Below are positions 51,659 to 58,701 of a stretch of 64,000 nt of DNA, one piece after another. The notes beneath the pieces were generated by a model. It had not been told where the DNA came from. It searched no databases and saw nothing but the letters and a program-made list of their open reading frames with translations. Position numbers and translations under genes: made by a program. Each line of letters starts with the position of its first letter. Position 1 is the first letter of the stretch. Source of the stretch: Thermoplasmata archaeon (lineage in GTDB: Archaea > Thermoplasmatota > Thermoplasmata > Lutacidiplasmatales > UBA184); NCBI GenBank assembly GCA_022750055.1, contig JAKIWL010000002.1, positions 209,042 through 273,041 of the forward strand, written 5' to 3'.

Positions 51659-51660
51659 AG

Positions 51661-51915
51661 ACCTTCGGACCGTCTCGGAGAGTGCTCGGAGTCCGAATTC
51701 ATGGGCCGACCGACGTGTCGAACAAAATTACGGAGGGCTAGATTGCGAGAAACCTCGGCAAGTTCCGCAGTATAACTGGCCCACAAAGGGAGCCGGATCG
51801 GCCCGCCGGGGCAGGCGGGCTTCGTCGCTCCGACGCGGTCCTGACCTCCTCTCTGAGTTTGCTCTACCTCGCGGGCGATGACCGGGAACGGTCGGGGTCG
51901 GCTCTAAACGGCGGA
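51661..51915. other. Intergenic region with inverted repeat
   Basis: No convincing gene. It holds an isolated GTATAAC element near 51770 with no gene behind it on either strand, and a perfect inverted repeat (GCCCGCC/GGCGGGC, 51801-51820). A small non-coding RNA is possible but not demonstrable. Confidence 0.45.
51801..51820. repeat. Inverted repeat, possible terminator
   Basis: GCCCGCC and GGCGGGC separated by six bases can form a 7-bp GC hairpin. It lies about 95 bases past the stop of the minus-strand gene ending at 51916. No T-run follows on either strand, so terminator function is uncertain. Confidence 0.4.
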
Positions 51916-52965
51916 CTACGGACTCTTCGACGATTCGAGGGGGGGAGCGGAGGCCGGGGCGTTCTGGGCGAGGCTCTTCCCACACTTCCAGCAGGTCGAC
52001 TCGTTCGGGTACACCACCGCGCCGCAGTTCGGGCAGGTTCGCTCGGCGAGCCCGGAGGGAGACCGCGGAGTGGCAGACGAGGTCGGGGGCACGGGTCCCG
52101 AGGTGGGGAGATCGGGCGGCAGGGCGACGCGGGACCGGCCTCGGTTCGCCTCGCGATTCTTCAATAGAACGTAGATGAGGAGCCCGATGTAGAACACGAT
52201 CCCCGGGTAGATGAAGATCACTTCGTACGCGGCGGGAAGGATGAATTCGGTCGTGGCGAGGTAATTCCCCGACACCGGCCCTTGAACCCCGGTGTATCCA
52301 CCGTTGACAAAGAGCCAGACCCAGGTGTAGGCCTTCGGGGCCGAGGCATTGGAGATAGCCAGCGCGAGGTTCCACCACCAGACATCCGTTCCCGGCAGTG
52401 CCTGGGAGTACGTCACCGTGACCGCCGCGCCGGGGGTCTGGAGGAACGTGTGGTTCAGGACGTAGAACGCGTAGCCGGCCGGACAACTTGGAGAGCGATT
52501 CCCCGTCGCCCCCGGGCAATCGGAAATGAACAGTTCGAGGAAGCGGGCGCTCTCGCTCGGGGGAAGGTTTTTAGGGTCGACCGTGGCGGAGAAGTTGTAG
52601 ACGCCTCCCGGATTCCCATCGAAGGGCGTGACCCTCGCGTCGTGAACCGCCGGTGCGCCATTGCCGAACGGGAACGCGGGGTTCGAACTCGCGGCCGGAC
52701 TGGGGACCCGGAGTTCGCCCGCGTACGCGGCGGAGAAAATCGGAGCGCTAACGAGGAGGACGGCGAACGCGGCGATGGCGAGCTGGCGGGGGCGCTTCCA
52801 CCCGAGGTAGATAGGGAGGGCCGCCCCGAAGACAAGGAGTACGGCGATCGCGACATACGGTCCGAGGTAGAACAGGCTCGCGACGAGTGTCGAGATGGCG
52901 AGGGCCATCAGGAGGGCGCGGCCTTCCTTGCGGGTGCCGAACTGCTTCCAGCCACCCGGACCCAT
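51916..52965 (-). CDS. Membrane protein with external domain and C-terminal zinc ribbon
   Basis: A 349-residue protein from ATG 52965, about 25 bases after a shared TATA element; the track start 26 codons earlier lies upstream of the promoter. Two to three N-terminal helices (LLMALAISTLVASLFYLGPYVAIAVLLVFGAALPIYLGW, LAIAAFAVLLVSAPIFSA) precede an external domain of about 160 residues with sequons (YNFSATVD, LNHTFLQT), then a helix (VIFIYPGIVFYIGLLIYVLL), a basic Ser/Pro linker and a cytosolic zinc ribbon (CPNCGAVVYPNESTCWKCGKSL). Function unknown; compare the gene at the right end of the window. Confidence 0.75.
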   Translation of the reverse strand: MGPGGWKQFGTRKEGRALLMALAISTLVASLFYLGPYVAIAVLLVFGAALPIYLGWKRPRQLAIAAFAVLLVSAPIFSAAYAGELRVPSPAASSNPAFPFGNGAPAVHDARVTPFDGNPGGVYNFSATVDPKNLPPSESARFLELFISDCPGATGNRSPSCPAGYAFYVLNHTFLQTPGAAVTVTYSQALPGTDVWWWNLALAISNASAPKAYTWVWLFVNGGYTGVQGPVSGNYLATTEFILPAAYEVIFIYPGIVFYIGLLIYVLLKNREANRGRSRVALPPDLPTSGPVPPTSSATPRSPSGLAERTCPNCGAVVYPNESTCWKCGKSLAQNAPASAPPLESSKSP

Positions 52966-52990
52966 GGACCCTCGAACGAGCCACGCACCC

Positions 52991-52998
52991 CATATAAG
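52991..52998. promoter_or_regulatory. Near-palindromic TATA element serving two divergent genes
   Basis: CATATAAG reads as a TATA box on both strands. It sits 29-36 bases before ATG 53027 of apgM and 26-33 bases before ATG 52965 of the opposite gene, so both transcripts could start at or near their start codons. Confidence 0.6.
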
Positions 52999-53026
52999 CC
53001 ATGAGGGAACTTCTGCTTGTATCACC

Positions 53027-54328
53027 ATGCCTCGGGCGCTCATCGTGCTGGACGGGCTAGGTGATCGCCCGAATCCTGAGAGCGCTTCCCGGACGCCGCT
53101 CGAGGCCGCCCATACGCCGAACCTGGACGCGCTCGCCGCCCGCGGCCAGCTCGGTCAGGTCGTCCTGATGGGCCCCGGAATCGCGCCCGAGTCCGATGCC
53201 GGGGTGCTCTCGCTCCTGGGCCTCGACCCCCGGACCGAGTCGCCCGGTCGGGGAGTACTCGAGGCGCTGGGATCGGGCATCGACCTGTCGCCGGGTGACG
53301 TAGCGTGGCGGCTGAACTTTGCCACCTCGGACGGCGAGGGCCGGATCCTGGATGCTCGAGTCGGGCGGTCCCTCTCGACGTCGGAGTCCAGCTCCCTCGC
53401 CCGCTCCCTGACCGAAGCCGACCTGCTCGAGGCCGACCGGGTCCGCGCGGAGGTCCGCTCTACCGTCGGACACCGTGGCGTCCTGTGGATGCACCCCCTC
53501 GACGGACGGGTCCTGTCCGCCGAGCTTTCGAATTCGGACCCGTTCTACGAAAAGGTCGGGGGAACCGGTCAGGCTCGGAAGGTGTCCGAACCTCGGCTCC
53601 GGCCGGTCCGACCGCTCGACTCGACGCCAGAGGCGGCCCGGACCGCCCAGCTCGTGGACCGGTTCCTCGCGGCGGCCGCTCCCGTCCTCGCCGGTCACTC
53701 GACGAACGCTCGCCGGGCGATGTCCGGGAAGAGGGTCGCGAACGCCCTTCTTCTGCGCAGCGCGGGAGCCCTCCCGAGCGTTCCTGCTCGTTCGTTCCTG
53801 GAACGAACCGGCATCGAGGCCGCCGCCGTCACGGAAATGCCGGTCGAGCGAGGGATCGCCCGCTGGTTGGGGATGACGGATCGGTTCGTGGGGCCGATGG
53901 GTCCGGACCGGGACGCGGCGCTGGCGGATCGGGCCCGCATCACATCGAGCGCGCTCCTGGAGCACGAGTTCGTCTACGTCCATTTGAAAGGACCCGATGA
54001 ACCCGGCCACGATGGCGACGCCCCCGCGAAGAAGGAGGTCATCGAAGCGCTCGATCGCTCCTTTTTCGGTCCCTTCCTCGATTCGGAGCCCTGGGAGATG
54101 GAGCGGATCGTCGTGACGGCCGACCACGCCACTCCCTGCTCGCTGCGGGCCCATTCCGACGATGCGGTCCCCTTACTGCTCTCGGGGGCGGGCGTCGCGC
54201 CAGGATCACGGACGGCCACGACGAACGTCACGAAGTTCGGGGAAGGGGCGTGTTCGCGAGGGCCCCTCGGGACGATGCGAGGCGCGGACGTCCTGCCGCT
54301 CCTGCTTCGCCCGGAGCGACCCGCGTGA
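53027..54328 (+). CDS. apgM: 2,3-bisphosphoglycerate-independent phosphoglycerate mutase (archaeal type)
   Basis: Alkaline-phosphatase-fold mutase interconverting 3- and 2-phosphoglycerate, 433 residues from ATG 53027. It opens with ALIVLDGLGDRP carrying the first metal aspartate, has TPNLDALAARGQLG, the serine loop PGIAPESDAGVLSLLG, the metal triad region VYVHLKGPDEPGHDG, and VTADHATPCSLRAHSDDAVPLLL. It leads an operon with trm5 and ppsA, the latter catalysing the next gluconeogenic step but one, and its stop overlaps the next GTG. Confidence 0.92.
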   Translation: MPRALIVLDGLGDRPNPESASRTPLEAAHTPNLDALAARGQLGQVVLMGPGIAPESDAGVLSLLGLDPRTESPGRGVLEALGSGIDLSPGDVAWRLNFATSDGEGRILDARVGRSLSTSESSSLARSLTEADLLEADRVRAEVRSTVGHRGVLWMHPLDGRVLSAELSNSDPFYEKVGGTGQARKVSEPRLRPVRPLDSTPEAARTAQLVDRFLAAAAPVLAGHSTNARRAMSGKRVANALLLRSAGALPSVPARSFLERTGIEAAAVTEMPVERGIARWLGMTDRFVGPMGPDRDAALADRARITSSALLEHEFVYVHLKGPDEPGHDGDAPAKKEVIEALDRSFFGPFLDSEPWEMERIVVTADHATPCSLRAHSDDAVPLLLSGAGVAPGSRTATTNVTKFGEGACSRGPLGTMRGADVLPLLLRPERPA

Positions 54329-55347
54329 AGAGCCTTGCGGTCGTGGTCCCGAGGCGAACGGGCGAGCAGACCCGTCGATTGCTCTCGGAGGGTGGCTGGC
54401 TCCGGTCCGACCTGAAGATCGACGCCGACCCAGAGCGAGTCGCGTTCCCGGTGTCGGGCTATCCCAAGGCTCCGATCCCCGACGCGCTCACGGAGGAACG
54501 GGAATTTCGTGTCCTCCGATCGGCCTCGGCGAGATCGTATCGGGACCTTGTATCCCTTCCCGCCCCGGAGAAAGGGCTGCTGCCCAGGGCGTTCGATGTG
54601 ATCGGGGACCTCGTCGTCATCCGCCTTCCGAAGGAGCTCGAGGCGAGGGGGACGCAGATCGGAGAGGCCCTCCTCCAGTTCGTCCCGGGGGCCCGATTGG
54701 TCGGCCTAGACCGGGGGGTACAGGGAGTGGAACGCCGGCGCTCCCTGGAGCGGCTCGCGGGGACCGGACCGTGGACGACGCGCCACGCGGAGAACGGACT
54801 CACGCTCGACGTGGATCTCCAGCGGGCCTATTTCTCCCCCCGACTAGCACGCGAGCACGCCCGCGTCGCTTCGGCGGTGGCCCAAGGCGAACGAGTATTC
54901 GACCTGTGCTGCGGGGTCGGCTCGTTCTCGCTCACGATCGCCCGCGATGGCAAGGCGAAGGAGATCGTCGCGGTCGACCTGAATCCGGAGGCGATCGCGC
55001 TCGGACGATCGAGTGCCCAACGGCTGGGCCTATCCGACCGGATCCGGTTCGAGTCCGTCCCGGTGGAACAGTTTGTCGTCGGGGCGGGAACGGCCGATCG
55101 CGTGATTTTCAATCTGCCCCGCGAAGGAATTAAGTATCTACCCCAGGTGGGAACCACCGTCGAACCCGGTGGCTCGCTCTACTATTACGAGGTGACGGAA
55201 GTGGAGCAGGAGGGCCGCCGCCCCAGGGAGCTCGTTGGGACCCTCGAGGGCGCGGGTGGCCGATGGGTCGCCGTCCGAGACCGTCGGGTCCACCCGTACG
55301 CCCCGACCCTCGACCTTCGGGTCTATGAGATGCAGAGGACGCGTTGA
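54325..55347 (+). CDS. trm5: tRNA (guanine37-N1)-methyltransferase aTrm5
   Basis: Class I SAM-dependent methyltransferase that makes m1G37 next to the anticodon, 340 residues from GTG 54325 (GTGA overlap with apgM). Domain D2 has DVIGDLVVIRLPKEL. The catalytic domain has LTLDVDLQRAYFSPRLAREHARV, the SAM loop FDLCCGVGSFSLTIA, VAVDLNPEAI, and the NLPREGIKYLP active-site motif. The N-terminal D1 is present (SLAVVVPRRTGEQTRRLL). It sits between two gluconeogenic genes; the connection is operonic only. Confidence 0.9.
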   Translation: MKSLAVVVPRRTGEQTRRLLSEGGWLRSDLKIDADPERVAFPVSGYPKAPIPDALTEEREFRVLRSASARSYRDLVSLPAPEKGLLPRAFDVIGDLVVIRLPKELEARGTQIGEALLQFVPGARLVGLDRGVQGVERRRSLERLAGTGPWTTRHAENGLTLDVDLQRAYFSPRLAREHARVASAVAQGERVFDLCCGVGSFSLTIARDGKAKEIVAVDLNPEAIALGRSSAQRLGLSDRIRFESVPVEQFVVGAGTADRVIFNLPREGIKYLPQVGTTVEPGGSLYYYEVTEVEQEGRRPRELVGTLEGAGGRWVAVRDRRVHPYAPTLDLRVYEMQRTR

Positions 55348-57707
55348 CGACGCCCCCACTCGTCATCGGGCTCGCCGAAGTTTCGCGCTCCGACCACGCG
55401 CTTGTCGGAGGGAAGGCGAGCAAGCTCGGCGAGGTGGTCCGACAAGGGTTGCCCGTCCCTCCCGGGATCGTGATCACGACTCGGGTCTACTCCTCGTTCG
55501 TCGAGTCCACCGGGATCGGGCCGGCCATCGCCGCCGCGCTCGCGTCGATCGACCCGAGCCGGCCGGAGACGGTCGAACCGGCGTCGCAGGCCATCCGAGA
55601 GCAGTTCGAACACACCGAATTCCCCTCCGAACTCCGGCAGAGTCTAGAGGCCGCACTCCATTCGTTCGAAAAAGAACACTCCGTCGAGTGGTGCGCCGTC
55701 CGATCGTCGGCCACGGCCGAGGATCTGGAAGGGGCCTCGTTCGCGGGCCTTCAGGAAACCTACCTGAACGTGCGCGGAACCGAAGCGATCCTCACCGCGA
55801 TCCGCCGCTGCTGGGGTTCGCTGTTCACTCCCCGGGTGCTGGTCTATCGGGCCAAGAAGGGATTCGACCACTCCCAAGTGGAGCTCGCTGTCCTCGTGCA
55901 AAAGATGGTCGAGGCGACCACGAGCGGGATCCTCTTCACCCGGGACCCGAACACGGGGGAGAACCACATGATCATCGAGGCCGGCTGGGGCCTCGGGGAG
56001 GCGATCGTCGGCGGAGAGGTGACCCCGGACCACTACGTGGTCGACGGTGCGTCCCAACGGATCATCCAAAAGCAGGTGAGCGAACAGGCCTTTCGGTTGG
56101 TGCGGGCCGAGCCGACCGGCAACCGAAAGGAGGACATTCCGGCGGCCGACCGCGGCCGACAGAAGCTCTCGGACGAGCGGATCCAGCGCCTGGCGTCGTT
56201 GGCGCGGGTGATCGAGTCTCACTATCGGCGACCGATGGACGTCGAGTGGTGCGCGGACGCCCATTCCTTGTACATTGTCCAGGCGCGCCCGATAACCACG
56301 ATCCCTTCGGGGGTCTTCCAGAACGAGCGTCCGAGGGGTTCGACGACGCCCTCGAGCGAGGGGGCCGGGGAGGCCGCTCCGCTCGTGCGTGGGTTCGGGG
56401 CCAGTCCCGGCGTCGCCGGTGGAACCGTGCGGATCCTCCGGACGGCGTCCGAGATGAACCGGTTGCGCCCCGGGGAGGTCCTGGTGACCACCATGACCAC
56501 GCCGGACATGGTCCCGGCCATGGCCCAGGCCGGGGCCATCGTGACCGACGAAGGCGGGATGACCTGCCACGCCGCTATCGTTTCCCGGGAGCTCGGAGTG
56601 CCTTGCGTCGTTGGAACCCGACAGGCCACGACGCGGCTTTCGGAGGGTTCGTCGGTCTCTGTCGACGGGAAGGCCGGGGCGGTTTACGAGGGGCTTGCGC
56701 GCGCCGAACAGGCGAAGGCGAACCGGCCCCCGTCCGGCACCGCCTCGTCCGATGGTTCCCACGCCAGCGTTCCGGTCACGGCGACGAAGATCTACGTGAA
56801 CGTCGGAGTGCCCGAGAAGGCGGTGGAATACGCTCGCCTACCGGTCCAGGGGGTAGGGCTGATGCGGATCGAGTTCATCTTTACCGCCCACGTCCGGGAG
56901 CACCCTCTCTCGCTCCTCCAGAAGGGGAAGAAGGACGAGCTCGTCGCGCGTCTGGCCGAGGGCATCGCCCAGGTCTGCCAGGCGTTCCACCCGCGCCCGG
57001 TGATCGTGCGCACCTCCGACTTCAAGACGAACGAGTACCGCGGGATGCCCGGAGGAGAGCCGTTCGAACCGAACGAGGAGAACCCGATGATCGGCTGGCG
57101 GGGGTGTTCGCGCTACATCTCCCCGGTCTTCCGCCCCGCCTTCCTCGCCGAGCTCGAGGCGATCCAGAAGGTCCGGGTCGACAAGGGGCTGAAGAACGCG
57201 ATGGTGATGCTGCCGTTCGTCCGCAACACCTGGGAGCTCGAGGAGATCGCCGGCATGATGCGGGACGCGGGGCTGAGGCGCTCGCGCGATTTCCAGCTCT
57301 ACCTGATGGCCGAGGTACCCTCTACCGTCCTGCTCGCGCGCGAGTTCTCGCAGCACTGCGACGGCTTTTCGATCGGTTCCAACGACCTCACCCAGCTCGT
57401 CCTCGGGGCGGACCGGGACTCCGAGACCCTCGGCCGCATGGGCTATTTCGACGAGCGGGATCCGGCGGTCCTGCGCGCGGTCGAGATGCTGATCGAAGGC
57501 GCGCACGCGTCCGGCCGCACGGTCGGCATCTGCGGGCAGGGTCCGAGCGTCTATCCGGAGTTCGCCGAATTCCTCGTCCGCAAGGGGATCGACTCGATCT
57601 CCTTGAACGCGGACACTGTGGTCACCACGATCCGTTCGATCGCGGCGCTGGAGCAGCGCATGAAGCTCGACGGGCTACGCCGCTCCGACTTCGGACCGGC
57701 CCGCTAG
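55344..57707 (+). CDS. ppsA: Phosphoenolpyruvate synthase
   Basis: Converts pyruvate and ATP to PEP, AMP and phosphate. The 787-residue protein is read from TTG 55344, which overlaps the trm5 stop (TTGA). The nucleotide-binding domain has GGKASKLGEVVRQGLPVPPG, VRSSATAEDLEGASFAGLQET and MDVEWCADAHSLYIVQARP. The swivelling domain carries the phosphorylated histidine in DEGGMTCHAAIVSRELG near residue 410. The C-terminal barrel has the PEP-site cysteine in GRTVGICGQGPSVYPEF. An Ala/Ser/Pro-rich linker joins the last two domains. Three bases overlap convergently with the GNAT-like gene. Confidence 0.93.
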   Translation: MTTPPLVIGLAEVSRSDHALVGGKASKLGEVVRQGLPVPPGIVITTRVYSSFVESTGIGPAIAAALASIDPSRPETVEPASQAIREQFEHTEFPSELRQSLEAALHSFEKEHSVEWCAVRSSATAEDLEGASFAGLQETYLNVRGTEAILTAIRRCWGSLFTPRVLVYRAKKGFDHSQVELAVLVQKMVEATTSGILFTRDPNTGENHMIIEAGWGLGEAIVGGEVTPDHYVVDGASQRIIQKQVSEQAFRLVRAEPTGNRKEDIPAADRGRQKLSDERIQRLASLARVIESHYRRPMDVEWCADAHSLYIVQARPITTIPSGVFQNERPRGSTTPSSEGAGEAAPLVRGFGASPGVAGGTVRILRTASEMNRLRPGEVLVTTMTTPDMVPAMAQAGAIVTDEGGMTCHAAIVSRELGVPCVVGTRQATTRLSEGSSVSVDGKAGAVYEGLARAEQAKANRPPSGTASSDGSHASVPVTATKIYVNVGVPEKAVEYARLPVQGVGLMRIEFIFTAHVREHPLSLLQKGKKDELVARLAEGIAQVCQAFHPRPVIVRTSDFKTNEYRGMPGGEPFEPNEENPMIGWRGCSRYISPVFRPAFLAELEAIQKVRVDKGLKNAMVMLPFVRNTWELEEIAGMMRDAGLRRSRDFQLYLMAEVPSTVLLAREFSQHCDGFSIGSNDLTQLVLGADRDSETLGRMGYFDERDPAVLRAVEMLIEGAHASGRTVGICGQGPSVYPEFAEFLVRKGIDSISLNADTVVTTIRSIAALEQRMKLDGLRRSDFGPAR

Positions 57708-58558
57708 TCCGCGGGGGCCCGCGGGGGCCGCCAGCGAGGCGGGGTGGCCGGGCCGGGTCGCGGAAGGTCGAGTTCCACGTCACGGGGGAGCACGTACTCA
57801 CTCCGCTCTCCGATCGGACGGTACCCGATCTGCCCAAGGCGCGTGACGAGCCGTCGGTCCCCCGAGAGGGTTCCGACAGGTAGCCTATCGGTCGCGGCGG
57901 CGTTCAGCCTCGCATGATCAGCGAGGGCGATCGCCGCCTCCATCCCATCCTCCCCAGGCGCCGGCGTGGCCATATGGAGGCCCGTCACGCGCCCATCCGA
58001 GTACAGGATCGCGGAGGAAACGTCGGTCCCGTCCCCCCGTGCTACCAGAGGGACGAACGACTCCGACGGGTTAGGGTGGAACGCGAGGACGTCGAACGCG
58101 CGGGCCAATTCGTCTCGCTCGGCCGGGCCGCCCCAGAACGGGAGGATCCGACCGATCTCCGAAGGTGGCAACGCCTCGACCGTGAACGGACCCGACCTCC
58201 GGGCCCCTCCTGCGGGTGAGGCCGAGGCCATCAACGCGACCGGATCCATGCTCCGACGGAATCCAAATCGCCGGAAGCCTTCGTCGAGATGGCTGGCGGC
58301 GGGGGTTCGAAGGAGAATGCGGGGTCGGAGCGCCCGCTGGAAGTAGTGGTCGAGCGCTCGTTCGAAGAAGGCCGCCTGACGCTCGGGCCCGACGCTGTCG
58401 ACCGCCACGTAGTTGAACCGGGGGGCGAGCGCCCGCTCGTGGGTGACCAGGCTGGCCCCGCTCAGTTCGATCGAGTATCCACCCATCGCGAGGACGAACG
58501 CCTTCTCGGCGGCGAGCACGCCCTCCCCGGAGCCCTCGACATCGATCGGGTCGGGCAT
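57704..58558 (-). CDS. GNAT-like acetyltransferase-fold protein
   Basis: A 284-residue protein from ATG 58558, favoured over GTG 58570 because a TATA element 21-30 bases upstream implies leaderless initiation. Alternating strands and helices (FNYVAVDSVGPERQAAFFERALDHYF, SAILYSDGRVTGLHMATPAPGEDGMEAAIALADHARL, GQIGYRPIGERSEYVLPRDVEL) suit a tandem GNAT fold: the last segment resembles the closing G-Y/F-x-x-x strand of acetyltransferases. The CoA loop is not a clean match, so function is only tentative. Confidence 0.6.
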   Translation of the reverse strand: MPDPIDVEGSGEGVLAAEKAFVLAMGGYSIELSGASLVTHERALAPRFNYVAVDSVGPERQAAFFERALDHYFQRALRPRILLRTPAASHLDEGFRRFGFRRSMDPVALMASASPAGGARRSGPFTVEALPPSEIGRILPFWGGPAERDELARAFDVLAFHPNPSESFVPLVARGDGTDVSSAILYSDGRVTGLHMATPAPGEDGMEAAIALADHARLNAAATDRLPVGTLSGDRRLVTRLGQIGYRPIGERSEYVLPRDVELDLPRPGPATPPRWRPPRAPAD

Positions 58559-58578
58559 CGACGACGGCACACGTCACC

Positions 58579-58588
58579 CCTTAAGGAA
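58579..58588 (-). promoter_or_regulatory. TATA-like element of GNAT-like gene
   Basis: Reads TTCCTTAAGG on the minus strand, 21-30 bases before ATG 58558. Confidence 0.5.
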
Positions 58589-58701
58589 GTTCGCCGCCCT
58601 CCGGCGAGCCGGAGCGACCCCCCCGGCTCGGCGAAGGAGGGCCGTCTCGACACCCCTAATTACTCGACTTTCCCTCGCGCTCGCCGCTGGAGTCCTCGAG
58701 C

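Noticed and set aside
51701-51775. 24-codon basic ORF (MGRPTCRTKLRRARLRETSA...) upstream of the RHH operon
   Set aside because: Short, no promoter at the right spacing and no match to known small ribosomal proteins.
55235-57883. 882-residue plus-strand ORF over trm5 and ppsA
   Set aside because: Composition is GC-shadow noise with no domain; ppsA occupies the true frame.
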